The notes under the pieces were generated by a model. That model was not told the origin of the DNA and did not search any database. It worked only from the letters and a program-made list of their open reading frames with translations. Below, one piece after another: positions 11,628 to 24,449 of a stretch of 64,000 nucleotides of DNA (the stretch's first letter is position 1; each line of letters opens with the position of its first letter). A program made the translations under genes and the position numbers. The stretch comes from Eucommia ulmoides (taxonomy: Eukaryota; Streptophyta; Magnoliopsida; Garryales; Eucommiaceae). The stretch covers positions 558,001 to 622,000 of the forward strand of contig JAENRU010000483.1 of assembly GCA_016647705.1 (NCBI GenBank), written 5' to 3'.

Positions 11628-12251
11628 GGTGGTGTTTGGTAACCGTTTCTATTTCCATTCTAGCAGTGGGATGAGATGAGAATTTTGTTTTCTTCTTGGG
11701 AGTAGAATCGCGTTTGGTAACGATAATTTTTTTTTTTTTTTTGGTTTTGGGAAGAGAATTATGTTTGGTAACGATTTTATCCCTTTTTTTTTTTTTTTTT
11801 TTCCTGTTTTGGCTTGACGGCGGTGGCGCCGTCACCGGCCAGACGGCGATGGCTCCGGCGCCGACGACAGCCGGACGGCGGTGGCTCCAGCACCTGCGCC
11901 GATACCGACGATAGCGGTGGCGAGTGGGTGACAGTGGCCGACGGCTGGAAGTGGCCAGAAAGTTTTTTGCCGGATGGTGACCGGAAACTGTGGCCGGCGG
12001 TGGCAGACGGCGGCGGACGGTGGTCGGCCGACGGGTGAATAGTGACCGTGTGTTTTGGGAATGGAATGGGAATAATGAGAAACAACTTTTTTTTGTTTCT
12101 TATTTCTTAAGAAAAAAGTGGGCACAATTCTCAAATGAGAATAAAATGGAAACGGAAACAAAATTACCAAACGCTATTCCCAAACAGAATTCTCAAAAAT
12201 CTGGGAATGGGATGGAAATTTCTGGAATGAAAACGGTTAGCAAATGGGGCC
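11628..12251. mobile_element. PIF/Harbinger-like non-autonomous element nested in the CACTA
   Basis: The left end is GGTGGTGTTTGGTAACCG. The inverted right end is GGCCCCATTTGCTAACCG. Flanks are TAA on both sides (11625-11627 and 12252-12254), the 3-bp target type of PIF/Harbinger elements. The second CACTA copy has a single TTA at 58191-58193 and no insert, which fixes the boundaries. The element is 624 bp and has no transposase. Its centre (about 11810-12050) is a GC-rich block of 'ggcggtgg' and 'gacggc' motifs, very unlike the surroundings. Confidence 0.85.
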
Positions 12252-12306
12252 TAAAGTGCTAGAAAAATTCCAATTCCACTAATCCACTCCAATTCCAATT
12301 CCAATT

Positions 12307-12540
12307 TCACATAAAGTTCAATCAATCAAAGATAGAATCTAGATTTCACGCGAATTTGAACCAATGAGTCTTGAATCTTCTAATTGAGTTCACATAAAGT
12401 TCAAACAATCAAAGTTGCATTTAGATTTCACATGAATTTGAACAAATGATTCTTAAGTCTCCTAATAGAGTTCACAAAAAGTTCAATCAATCAAAGATGA
12501 ATCTAGATTTCACATGAATTTGAACCAATGAAAGGCGAAT
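12307..12540. repeat. Tandem repeat, about 83 bp x 2.8
   Basis: Three units start at 12307, 12390 and 12472 with 'tcaca(t/a)aaagttca'. Each contains 'atttcac(a/g)(t/c)gaatttgaac'. It lies between the PIF-like element and the CACTA promoter end. Confidence 0.85.
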
Positions 12541-13071
12541 TAAACCTCAAATTACCTGACCGTCGGTGAGAGGAAGAGAGAAGGGCTGGAGGTCGTCAGG
12601 GAGAGGGTAACGGCGCTGCTAGAGCTGGAGCGACGTCTGATGTACCAGAAAGAGGCACAACGAAGATGATGGTGTGAGCAAGGTAAGTGATATAGCGGTG
12701 AACCTCGTGTGATGAAAGATCAGCGCAGCAAGGTAGACATGGTAGCTAGGTCTTGCGAGGTTCTTCTATAGCGGGATGAATAATCAGGGAAGGAAACTCT
12801 ATTTGGACATGAGTGCCTTTTTTCCCTCTTCGGTTTAGTGCTCTTTTTTTTCACTCAACACAAGATATCCTCTTTTAATAAAAATATGTGATAAAAACTA
12901 TTTACTTATTATTACATTTATTTAAAAAATATGATAAAGAAATATTTTTAATCACACCGTAAATTTTAAATGAAATTAAATTTCACTTATCCTTTAACAA
13001 TCACAGTTTAAATAAAAAATGAGATAAATTATATTTACAAAACGTGATAAAATGTCTTTTTTCTTGTAGTG
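12541..13071 (-). promoter_or_regulatory. CACTA promoter-end region: GC-rich leader plus right subterminal repeats
   Basis: 12541-12800 is less AT-rich than its surroundings and resembles a non-coding first exon. 12860-13071 carries 'gtgataaa' and 'aatcacagtt' motifs and the right inverted repeat. Because both genes run on the minus strand, transcription would be expected to start here. That is inference from En/Spm organisation; no promoter element is unambiguous. Confidence 0.5.
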
Positions 13072-13074
13072 AAT

Positions 13075-13270
13075 ATATATATATTTACAATTCATTGAAC
13101 CAATATTAATAATAAATAACCATAAAATTAACTCAAATCACTATATTAATGATATATAATATTTGAAATTTTTATTTAAATAAAATATTAAAGAAAACAA
13201 TTAAAGAGAATCAAGAAAAGAGGTTTTATGTGCTCTCTTTTATTCTCAAGAGTAGCCATCCCATTTTAGT
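13075..13270. repeat. AT-rich repeat unit, right half
   Basis: Continues the repeat of 1-305 after the CACTA insertion. It reads 'tttacaattcattgaacc', then 'caaatcactatattaatgat', then 'gaatcaagaaaagaggtttt', in the same order as in the copies at 53670-53830. Confidence 0.8.
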
Positions 13271-13627
13271 TTCTCATATAGATATAGATTGGATTAGCAT
13301 AGATTGTATTAGTTATGATGAGTTTGATCATGAAATTTAATCCGTCCAAAGAAAAAAAAGTTTTCAAAGTATGTTTCGTTCCAAATTGTAGAAAGTAATA
13401 AATTAAAATTACAAATAAAATAAAATGATTTTTTTTTTAATGAAAATTTAGTGACAAGTGTTTGTGTAGATCACCCTAGTAAATAGTATATAATGCCATT
13501 AATAATATTAATTACATTAACGTTTGTGTGTATATATAATCTTCTTTTTTTAAGGAAATATTTCAAGAAAGATAGGGTTAAAGGATTGAAAAGTCTCCTC
13601 TTACCATCTCCCTCTAAAAATTTGAAG

Positions 13628-14740
13628 ATGGAATATTTATCAGAAGACGTGATCATAGACATCCTATCAAAATTACCAGCAAAATCATTGAAGCGTTTCA
13701 ATTGTGTTTGCAAAAATTGGTATGTTCTGTTAAAAAGCTCTACATTCATTGCGAAACATTTTCATGAGAACCAAAATCAACGTGTCATCGTTAAACGTTA
13801 CCTTGAGTGTGACAACGAAAGTGTTTTGTCCTTCTTCTCAAATGAATCTCTAATTAACACAATCACTACCACCGCCAACAATGACATGCATAGCAGGTTA
13901 TCTAATTTAGAGATACCATTTTTTGATACCAAATATATATCATTATTTTTAGGACCTTCAAATGGAATCGTATGCACAAAAAATACTTATACAACTAAAA
14001 TTTTATTATGTAACGCTTTAATAAGAGAGTTCAAGGTCATTACCCTTCCTATGCATTTTGTTTATCCATATAGTATAAGGGTGAACTCAACACATGTGGG
14101 ATTTGGCTTTGATCCAACCACAAATGACTTCAAGGTGATTAGGTTAATACAACTTTATTATTATGATGATGAAGACACTTATTTATTTGATTCTGACACA
14201 GCCCAGATATACAATCTTAGCACAGATTCTTGGAGAAAACTTGATGTTGTTATACCTTTTGTTTGGTACTCTCATTGTTTTGCGACATTGTTCAATGGAG
14301 ATTTTCATTGCTACACAAACAACGATGTAAACCATGAGGCAATCCTTTCTTTCTACATGAGCAAAGAAGTGTTTCAAGAGATTTAAATTGGAAAGGCCTG
14401 CTCCTACCGGGATGGGAGACGCAGGTCACTTGCAATCTTAAATGAGACCCTTGCCTTAATAGTTTATTGTGAAACTATGGAGAAATGTTTTGAGATATGG
14501 GTGATGACTGAATATGGTGTAGAATCATCTTGGACGAAGCAATTTACCATCGGGCCTCTTTCGAGACTCACATGCCCTATGATGTTTTGGAAGGATAGTG
14601 AGCTTCTTCTCCAAACAACCGATGGACAAATGGTGTCATGCAATCTTACTACTCAACAAATTCATTGATTTGGGATTTATGGCTATTCAGAAACAATGAG
14701 AGCAATGATGTACAAGGAGAGCCTAGTTTCACTCAAATAA
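13628..14740 (+). pseudogene. F-box protein with F-box-associated domain, two in-frame stops
   Basis: The chosen ATG (13628) starts MEYLSEDVIIDILSKLPAKS, so the F-box motif lies at residues 2-45, as usual for this family; an upstream in-frame ATG (13493) would add 45 unrelated residues. The F-box-associated region follows with GPSNGIVC, REFKVITLP, HVGFGFDPTTNDFKVIRL, AQIYNLSTDSWRKLD and FYMSKEVFQEI. A TAA at 14384-14386 (explained by CAA to TAA) ends the frame. The same frame then continues (ACSYRDGRRRSLAILNETLA, then EKCFEIWVMTEYG), meets TGA at 14666-14668 and ends at TAA 14738-14740. The 371-codon span fits the family. Such proteins are substrate receptors of SCF ubiquitin ligases. A shortened 252-residue product could still be made. 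The motif style resembles S-locus F-box (SLF/SFB) relatives, which is inference. Confidence 0.85.
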
Positions 14741-15391
14741 AATCTACAACGATGATTGAAATGTAATATCTTTTGTAACTTATGTATTAATATTTTCCCT
14801 TTCTTGTGATAATAAGTTCAGATTTATTGTTAGAATTAAATTTATGTCATACGTATGAATAATTTCTAAAAAGGTGTCGAAGAATATAGCACTATTATGG
14901 TAAGTAATTGAACAACAAATAAACGTATTTTTACTCCAATTTTTTTTTAAATAACGACAAATTGTTGCTTATAATTAACCTCGAATTAAAACCTTGAAAT
15001 AGGAATTTAAAATACTGACACAAAAGAATTAGTTGTACAAGAATAGATATATACACATTTTATGGGTGTTGTTTTACGATTTAAGAGAAGTTGACGATTA
15101 ACCTATTTTTTTAATAGTTGCAAACTCTATCCATGACCATCCAACAGGATAATATAGGTATAGTTAGCAGTCTTTGAATTAACTCTTATTAAAATTTAGA
15201 AATTGGTAGAAATTACAATTTAAATATTTTACAATTAATTATTTTATTTGTTATTCATTACTGATATTTTTTTTTTGATAAGCTATTCATTACTGATATA
15301 TTTATAATTGACGTTAATTAATGGTACTTTTTGGCCTAGTCTAAACTACTTGGAATGTATTAGTAAAACGATGTTTAATATAGGCTTAAGT
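14741..15391. other. AT-rich spacer, no gene seen
   Basis: Downstream flank of the F-box pseudogene. No gene, repeat or element end is recognised before the Ty3 element, which begins after the target copy TAAGT (15387-15391). Confidence 0.6.
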
Positions 15392-17512
15392 TGTCACACC
15401 CCACCCTAGACTCTGGTCACCCTGGGGTCGGCGTGACGTCGACATGACGTCACCTAACTGACTAGACAACCACAATAATTATAATATACAAACAAATGAT
15501 ATGTACAACATATACATAATTCCAACTGATAGGGACACACTATCCGAAATATAAGAATAACCAAAATTCGAATCCCATGAATCTCACTTAGATTCATCTC
15601 TGACACCTTGCCTCAAAATTTCTCTCAAATGACTCCATCGCATGACCCGCATAACTTTATCTAGCGCTAATAGGGGACCGACCGACTCCTAACTATTTTA
15701 CCCGCGAGTGTACTGCCTTCTTAGTAAAAACCATTTTGTAATAATAAATCATTCTACAACATCTAAATGGATCAAGCGTAAGTATGTAAACAACGCGTAA
15801 CTAGTAAAGTTCTCCATAATATAAGTAGTGGAAATAAACCCATAAGCATAAGTTTCATCCAAATCCATCTAATATAAAATCATACCAATCACCAGAGTAA
15901 ATAATAAATTACCCAATATAAGTAAAACACCACATCTCAAACAAACATCTCAAACACACACCTCAAACACACACACTGGCCAGCCCTAGTGATCGTTTTA
16001 ACCTCACGATCGGGAGTTTGCAACGGTACCGTACCATCCGTAGGATATGCCTTCCTACGAACACCCATCACTCCGCCGAAATGGATAATCACTGCACAGT
16101 ATAAACGTCTAACATCACTCTACCAAAGCAGATAAACATCACTCCGCCGAAGCGGATAGCATTACTCCGCCAAAGCGGATAACCTCACTCTACCGAAATA
16201 GATAAATACTATGGCATCATCAAATCAAATATAGCATCATCTCATCATATATATACATAGAAAAATAATTTGGCAAGAAGACAGTACACTCACCTCGTTA
16301 TCCGCTTTCCAAAACCTTCATTGACCATACTATATCGGGACACTGGTGCCTGCGAACCTAATAGTAACAGAGTCTAAATTAATATCTTATCTAAAACATT
16401 CTAATCGTATAATGCAGACCATATTTTTCGAATCGTTACTATTTTATGTACCACGTAATTAAAAGTGATTAATCGTTACGAAATTATTACGATTTTAGGA
16501 TTTATAACGCTAGATAAAATTTAATTTCATGAAAATTATTCATCGGTTGAAATTTCACCTGTTTCCAAATCGTTTGGCGACCGTGTGATCGGTTTTAGAT
16601 TTTCCTGGGGTGGTTTCTGCAAATTTTCCCTTTTTTTTTTCTTTCTCTCTCTCTCTTTTTTTTTTTTTTTTTTTTTTTTTCCCCCATTTCCTGCGTTTGT
16701 TTCCCATTACTGTTTGTTGTTCCCCCCGTAGCCGCCAGCCCCTTCCATTCCTCCCTGCCACCGTCCGCCGGCCAACCCACAACCGACCACCCGCCTACAA
16801 TCGCAGCAGTACACCCACATTACTCATGCCGAGACAACCACACACCCACCCACACATACCCACTACCTCTCTCTCTAACTCTCCGGCGACAACTCCGGCG
16901 ATCTACACACGGATCACCTACATATACACCACCGTTCACGTACCTACAACCTAACACATACATACCCACACCCGGCAGAGGCACACATGCACTGCTCTCT
17001 CTCTCTAAACATACCACCGATGATCATCCGGCGACGCCCATACAACTCCCGCTGCCCACGCCATGCCCACACATCATGGCCATCCACACACGCATCGCCA
17101 TCGTATGAATAGCCACACACCGCCGGAACCAACGGATACCCACCACCTACCGTTACCGTTGGACAAAACCGAAACCCATCGCCGACGTTTTTTCTCTCTC
17201 TCACTAACTCTCATTCACCGCCAGCCACCCTACACCGGTCACAAACGCTCATAATTGATCGACCACACCCAGAGCACACACTCCACCGACCCAACAACTC
17301 AGCCTCCGTCTCTCTCTCTCTCTACCATTTCTCTATTTTTCCCCCTTTCTTAATTTCTCCCCGGTGATAAGTTGTAAGCATGTATATGTATGTATGCATG
17401 ATATTAGTGGTGTGAACTTCAGTCCCTTAATGCTACGTCGATTGGATCTAGTTCCTTCTCATTTCTTCTTCTTTTTCTTCTTTTTTCCTTCCCTGTTTTG
17501 ATCCCGGTAGTT

Positions 17513-17575
<63 letters not shown>

Positions 17576-17778
17576 ATTTTTTTCCTAATTACCTTTTCCT
17601 CCCCTAACTTCCTTTTGGGTGTTATTTAACCCCTATTTAACCTTTAATATTCTTAAAATTATCAATTTACCCCTAACTTTTTAATTTTTGTTTTCATTAA
17701 CAAAAAATTTACCTCGAATTTTCCAAGACTTTAAAATGCGACTATTAATGACGCACGTACTATGATTTGGACTTTACA
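15392..17778 (-). repeat. 3' LTR of the Ty3 element (left)
   Basis: 2387 bp, shorter than its partner because about 365 bp is missing near 16241 relative to 22817-23181. The related solo LTR at 45453 keeps that segment, so the loss is derived; the break has 'tcatc' microhomology. The LTR also carries a (TA)n run at 17515-17572 where the partner has (AAT)n. Open frames here are pyrimidine-rich and 'cacac' low-complexity sequence, not genes. Confidence 0.93.
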
Positions 17779-17791
17779 ACTTTTCCCTCTT
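17779..17791 (-). other. Polypurine tract of the Ty3 element
   Basis: On the minus strand AAGAGGGAAAAGT lies directly before the 3' LTR, the expected place for plus-strand DNA priming. Confidence 0.8.
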
Positions 17792-17989
17792 AAAAGAAAT
17801 TTCATCCCGAAATTTTATTTATTTATTTATTTTTTATTTTTTTTACCTAAATGAATTAATGTGGGCATTTGTTCCTCCTTTCGTCTTTCCGCTCCCCTGT
17901 CGCCTCTTCCACTGCTTGACTGCGTTACAATACTCTGATTAATGGGATCGTTTTCGTCCGCAACACCTGATCCTTACATCCTGAGCTCT

Positions 17990-18307
17990 GGAATGGTTTC
18001 TCAACGTATGTCAAATCTTCTTATAGTTCGATCGGCGGTGAAATCAACACATGAGAAGGGTCTGGCACATCTTTTCGGAACATCGATACATGGAAAAAAC
18101 ATTGTGTAGTCGGAACAACTCTAGTGGTAACGCAAGTCTATAAGCGGTAGTGCCAATTCAATCTAAATTTCATATGGTTCGATGTATCTTGGACTCAATT
18201 TTCCTTTCTTCCCGAACCTCAGTATGCCTTTATACGGAGAAATACACAAAAACGCATAATCCCCCATTTCGAACTCCAACTCCCGTTGACGCTTGACTGC
18301 ATAATGA

Positions 18308-18358
<51 letters not shown>

Positions 18359-21100
18359 TATTTTATTTTATTTTATTTTTTATTTTTTGGAGCAACGTTT
18401 AATCTTTCTCGAATCACCTTCACTTTGTTTGCTGTCAACTGGGTTATGCCCGACATCAACAATTTATGTTCACCTACCAACTCAACAAACTGGGGTTCTG
18501 CGCTTTCTACCATACAACGCTTTATACGGGGCCATCTCGATTGTCGAATGATAGCTATTGTTATAGGCAAATTCCATTAACGACAAATGATCATTCCAGC
18601 TACCCGAAAATTCCAGAACAACTCATCTTAACATATCCTCCAACGTCTAAATCATATGCTTTGATTGACCGTCTGTCCGAGGAATGGAAAACGGGTGCTA
18701 AATTTGAGTTTGCTACCTAAAGCAGTCTGAAGACTCGTCAAAACCTCTAAGTAAATATCGAATCTCTATCTGACACTATAAAAACCGATGTGCTATACAA
18801 CCTAACAATCTCATCGATATACAATTGGGCATACTTTTCAAGAGAGTACGTCGTCTTTGCGGTCAGAAAATGAACGGACTTAGTAAGCCTATCAACGTTC
18901 ACCCCGATAGAATTATGCCCCTTTTGAGTACGAGGTAATTCTGAAATGAAATCTATCGTGATATGCTCTCATTTCCACTCTAGAATAGGTAGAGGTTGCA
19001 GCAACCCACTTGGACGTTGATGCTCGATCTTCACTTGCTAACAATTAAGACACCTGGCAACAAACTCCGCGATTTCTTGCTTCAATATGATCCACCAATA
19101 ATGCTCACGCAAATCCTGATACATTATGGTACCGCCTGGATGCATCGCGTATGCTGAGCTATGCACTTCTTCCAAATATCGTTCTTCAAGTTGGTGTCGT
19201 TAGGCACCCACAGTCTATTCCTCATCATCAACACTTCATCGTTCTTCCTGACATAAAAATCCGCTCCATAACCACTTCTCACTTCATCTCGAATCTTCTC
19301 CAATTGAATGTCTGACTTCTGAGCTTCGATAATACGATCAATCAACGTCGGCCTCAAAGTCAAAGTCGCAAGCAATGCAACCGTCTGACCAAACGCTAAC
19401 TGAACCCACAACAATCTTAAATCGGCATACAGATTAGTATAAACAGCTCTTAGGTGCGTGACCGAACCCGCCAACTTCTGACTCACCGCATCCACTACAA
19501 CGTTAGCTTTTCTCGGGTGATAGTGGATAGTGCAGTCATAGTCTTTAATCAACTCTATCAAACGCCTCTATTTCAAATTTAATTCCTTCTAAGTAAACAA
19601 ATATTTCAAATTTTGGTGGTCGGTGTAGATTTCACACGTCTCGCCATACAAGTAGTGCCTCCAAATGTGTAAGGCAATTATAATCGCTGCCAGCTCCAGA
19701 TCCTGCGTCGGGTAATCTTGCTCATGATTCTTCAGTTGTCAAGATGCGTATGTGATTACATGACCATGCTGCATCAAAACACATCCTAGCCCTTGGTGGG
19801 ACGCATCACTATAAATCATAAAGCCACCCCCTTCTGTCTGGAGGGATAGAATTGGTGCCGATTTCAATCTATTTTTCAACTCTTGAAAACTTTGCTCACA
19901 TTTGTCGATCAATTCAAACTTGGATTCCTTGCGAGTCAAATGAATCAACGGGACAGTTATAACAAAAAAAAAAATCTCTACACAAACCGTTGAGATTAAC
20001 CCGCCAATCCTAAAAAGTTTTGAATTTTAGTCACATTTTTCGGTCTTTCTCACTGAACAACAGCTTCCACTTTCTTTGGGTCCGCCTGAATACCGTTCCC
20101 TAAAATAATATACCCTAAAAATACTACATAATCTAACCAAAATTCCCATTTACCGTACTTCGCATATAGCCTCTTCTCCCGTTACGTCTGCAACACGATT
20201 CGATGATGTTCTGCATGCTCGTCTCTGCTTTGGGGATAGATCAATATATCGTCAATGGATATGATAATAAATTGATCCAGATAAAGTTGGAAGACCCGAT
20301 TCATCAAGTTTATGAAGGCAGCAGGAGCATTTGTCAATCTGAAGAGTATAACCAAGAATTCATAGTGTCCATATCTCGTACGGAATGCCATTTTCGCCAC
20401 ATCACTGTCTCTGACCTCCAATTGATGATACCCCGATCGAAGACCTATCATGGAAAATACTTTAGCCCTCCAGAGATGGTCAAACAAGTCAGCAATCCTA
20501 AGTAACGGATATTTATTACCGACGGTCACCCTATTCAACTACTGATATTCGATACACAATCTCAACGTGTCATCCTTCTTCTTCACGAACAAACTGGGGC
20601 TATCCCTGGGGAAACGTTAGGTTTGATAAATCTATGATCTAATAAATTTTTCAACTACACTTTCAATTCCTTCAGCTCAGTAGGCGCTATATGATAAGGT
20701 GGATTTGATATAGGAGCAGTCCCTAGAAGCAACTCGATAGTGAATTCCATTTTTCTATCTACTAGCAACCCTGACAATTCGTTCGGAAACACGTCGAGAA
20801 AATCGCTAACCACTGAAATATCCATCATCTAAACTTCTTCCTGACTGGTGTCAATCACGTGCGCGAGGTATCTTGGCATCCTTTCTTCATTAATCTTCTG
20901 GCTTCTAAGGCTGAAATCAAACCGACATAGGTGATAATTATGTCTCCCGAGAATACAAATTCCGGCTTGCCTGAGATTTGAAAGGTCACTTTTCTTCTTA
21001 AAGCAATCCACCATGGCATGATAGCCGAACAACAAATCCATATCTAGTATTACACCAAGATCATAAATATTCAAGGGTAGTAGATCTACCGACAATTTCC
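17990..21100 (-). pseudogene. Ty3 pol remnants: protease, RT, RNase H, integrase
   Basis: From right to left: a protease-flank peptide (DLLPLNIYDLGVILDMD, 20829-21095), reverse transcriptase ([17 protein letters not shown], then [15 protein letters not shown], 20182-20538), RNase H (ELIDKCEQSFQELK; MIYSDASHQGLGCVLMQ, 19739-19948), the RNase H end and integrase N-terminus (DYDCTIHYHPRKANVV, 19124-19561), and the integrase C-terminus (VKVIRERLNVA; FGKKGKLSPRYIEPYEI; about 18000-18570). The first catalytic Asp of the RT is Gly (20443-20445), while the IDD pair is intact. Frames are interrupted by stops and by an (ATT)n run at 18308-18358. The region 21100-21946, where gag should be, shows no gag motif. 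Confidence 0.88.
18308..18358. repeat. (ATT)n microsatellite inside Ty3 integrase region
   Basis: About 17 uninterrupted ATT units that split the integrase C-terminal coding sequence. Confidence 0.95.
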
Positions 21101-21946
21101 TACCACTAATACGAAGTGAACTATATTTATACGCGCTAATTATTAATATAAACTCATAGTCCTCGGCTACTTCCTACACATCATTCTCTATTAATTCATG
21201 CTGCACTTACCCATTTCGTATAACTTTTAAATTTGTCCGCCTGTCAACCTAAAACATATTTCTAAAGTAAATCCTTTCTAGATTAGTCTACATCTTATGT
21301 TTTCCATTTTATTTCAGATTTTTATTTCATACCACCCAAATGGTCGTTTCTTTCTACCCTCTCTACTAAAATCACAAGCACACCCACACATTTATGATAG
21401 ATTCCGCGTATCACAAATAGTAGTGCAGTGTGTCGTGTCGTTGCATAAATAGAGTGTTCAATTCAAGGAATAACTTAACATTGGACGAAATAAGTATACT
21501 CTACCATACTGTTGGTTCAACAATGAAAATATTACATACTACTGACAGGGAATCCCAATGTCAACTACTACAAATAGAATTACTTATCAGTTATAATTTA
21601 ATATTCCCAACCACTAGTACCCCCACAATCGCGATCTACGCATTACCATTACTAACCACCACCCAAACCACCAACAAACAATATCAGACTTCGTTGCACC
21701 CACTAATTGCCAACAAAACAACTAATCATGCACGATGCCATTATATCATATAATGCAATGTAATAACTATCACTCGTGTACCGAATCCACCTATTGACAC
21801 CCTATCTCACAGTCCACCACTAGCTCGACACTTTCTATCGCCACCCTATCTCAAAGTCCCCTACTGACTAGACGACTGACACGTCTTCCTATCTCATGAT
21901 CCTCTATTGACACAACTACTGGCTAGTCTATAGAACCTATAACCTA

Positions 21947-21959
21947 GGCTCTGATACCA
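21947..21959 (-). other. Primer-binding site of the Ty3 element (initiator tRNA-Met)
   Basis: The minus strand reads TGGTATCAGAGCC, matching the 3' end of plant initiator tRNA-Met, four bases inside the right LTR. Confidence 0.9.
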
Positions 21960-21963
21960 AAAT

Positions 21964-24412
21964 TGTCATACCCCACCCTAGACTCCGGTCACCCTGGGGC
22001 CGGCATGACGTCGACATGACGTCACCTAACTGACTAGACAACCACAATAATAATAATAATATACAAACAAATGATATGTACAACATATACATAATTCCAA
22101 CTGATAGGGACACACTGTCCGAAATATAAGAATAACCAAAATTCGAATCCCATGAATCTCACTTAGATTCATCTCTGACACCTCGCCTCAAAATTTCTCT
22201 CAAATGACTCAATCACATGACCTGCATAACTCTATCTAGTGCCAATAGGGGACCGACCGACTCTTAGCTGTTTTACCCGCGAGTGTACTGCCTTCTTAGT
22301 AAAAACCATTTTGTAATAATAAATCATTCTACAACATCTAAATGGATCAAGCGTAAGTATGTAAACAACGCGTAACTAGTAAAGTTCTCCATAATATAAG
22401 CAGTGGAAATAAACTCATAAGCATAAGTTTCATCTAAATCCATCTAATATAAAATCATACCAATCACCAGAGTAAATAATAAATTATCTAATATAAGTAA
22501 AACACCACATCTCAAACATACATCTAAAATACACACCTCAAACACACACACTGGCCAGCCCTAGTGATCGTTTTAACCTCACGATCGGGAGTTTGCAACG
22601 GTACCGTACCATCCGTAGGATATGCTTTCCTACGAACACCCATCACTCCGCCGAAACGGATAATCACTGCACAGTATAAACGTCTAACATCACTCCGCCG
22701 AAGTAGATAAACATCACTCCGCCGAAGTGGATAACATCACTCCGCCGAAGCGGATAACCTCACTCTACCGAAATAGATAAATACTATGGCATCGTCAAAT
22801 CAAATACAACATCATCGAATCACAACTCAATAAATCTCGTCTACTCAACCTCGTCAAATTACCACGTCTATCTCTTTTCCTCAAAATCAACTTTTAAATC
22901 CAAAAATCATATTTAACACTTTCTTTTAAATAAAACGTCTGATTTTATCAAAACCACTTTCACCCTTTATTTTTTGAAAACCAGGCATTTTTAGAAGAAC
23001 AGATGTTTTCTATTCTCTTTTAAAAAAACACCGACTGATTTCACCAAATCCAACAAAAATTCATTTTCAACTTCATTTCGAAAACCATCGAAATCTTCCG
23101 AAAATCCAGTTTACCATCTTACCCAAATCTGGCTTGATCCATACCATTTATAAATTCATACAATTTCAGTAAATACATATCTCATCATATATATACATAG
23201 AAAAATAATTTGGCAAGAAGACAGTACACTCACCTCGTTATCCGCTCTCCAAAACCTTCACTGACCATACTATATCGGGACACTAGTGCCTGCGAACCTA
23301 ATAGTAACAGGGCCTAAATTAATATCTCATCTAAAACATTTTAATCGTGCAATGCAGACCATATATTTCGAATCGTTACTATTTTATGTACCACGTAATT
23401 AAAAGTGATTAATCGTTACGAAATTATTACGATTTTAGGATTTGTAACGCTAGATAAAATTTAATTTCATGAAAATTACTCATCGATTGAAATTTCACCT
23501 GTTTCCAAATCGTTTGGCGACCGCGTGATCGGTTTTAGATTTTCCTGAGGTGGTTTCTACAAATTCTCCCCCTTTTTTTCTTTCTCTCTCTCTTTTTTTT
23601 TTTCCTGTTTCCTGCGTCTGTTTCCCGTTACTGTTTGCTGTTCCCCCCGCAGCCATCGGCCCCTTCCATTCTTCTCTGCCACCGTCCGCCGGCCAACCCA
23701 CAACCGACCACCCGCCTACAATCGCAGCAGTACACCCACAATACTCATGTCGAGACAACCACACACCCACACATACATACCCATTTCATCTCTCTCTAAC
23801 TCTCCGGCGATCTACACACGGATCACCCACATATACACCACCGTTCACGTACCCACAACCTAACACATACATACCCACACCCGGCAGAGGCACACATGCA
23901 CTGCTCTCTTTCTCTAAACATACCGCCGGTGATCATCTGGCGACGCCCATACAACCCCCGCTGCCCACGCCATGCCCACACATCATGACCACTCACACAC
24001 GCATCGCCATCGTATGAACAGCCACACACCGCCAGAACCAACAGATACCTACCACCTACCGTTACCGTTGGATAAAACCTAAACCCACCGCCGACGATCT
24101 CTCTCTCACTAACTCCCATTCACCGCCGGCCACCCTACACTGGTCACAAACGCTCACCACTGACCGACCACACCCAGAGCACACACTCCACCGACCCAAC
24201 AACTCAGCCTCCGTCTCTCTCTCTACCGTTTTTCGGTTTTTTTCCCCTTTCTTAATTTTTCCTCGGTGATGAGTTGTAAGCATGTATATGTATGCATGAT
24301 ATTAGTGGTGTGAACTTCAGCCCCTTAATGCCACGTCGATTGGATCTAGTTCCTTCTCCTTTATTTTTTTTCTTTTTCTTTTTTCCTTCCCTATTTTGAT
24401 CCCGACAGTTTG

Positions 24413-24449
<37 letters not shown>

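Larger units (their letters stand above)
309..13071 (-). mobile_element. Complete CACTA (En/Spm-type) DNA transposon, non-functional
   Basis: The left end reads CACTACAAGAAAAAAGGC and the right end is its inverted match (reverse complement CACTACAAGAAAAAAGAC), followed on both sides by 'tttttatcac'-like sequence. The 3-bp target duplication is AAT (306-308 and 13072-13074). Both genes inside run on the minus strand, so the promoter end is at 13071. The element has a TnpD-like gene (TNP2 transposase family) and a TnpA-like gene with a C-terminal Ulp1-type peptidase region, an arrangement known from plant CACTA families. Both genes are broken, so it could move only if another element supplied transposase. 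An empty version of the target lies near 53655-53690. Confidence 0.95.

Noticed and set aside
11777-12262. Overlapping frames in the GC-rich block
   Set aside because: Open on both strands in several frames because the block lacks AT-rich stop codons; recorded as a composition finding, not a gene.
13493-13627. Upstream in-frame extension of the F-box gene
   Set aside because: The F-box family normally begins with the motif within the first few residues; the 45 extra residues are hydrophobic and AT-derived.
16555-17254. Several open frames on both strands (Pro/Thr/His-rich)
   Set aside because: They lie inside the Ty3 LTR in pyrimidine-rich and CAC-rich low-complexity DNA, and the equivalent frames in the other LTR copies are not conserved.
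20203-20505. Plus-strand 100-codon frame
   Set aside because: Antisense shadow of the Ty3 reverse transcriptase.
23495-24283. Open frames in the right Ty3 LTR
   Set aside because: Same LTR low-complexity sequence; no domain and no conservation of frame with the left LTR.
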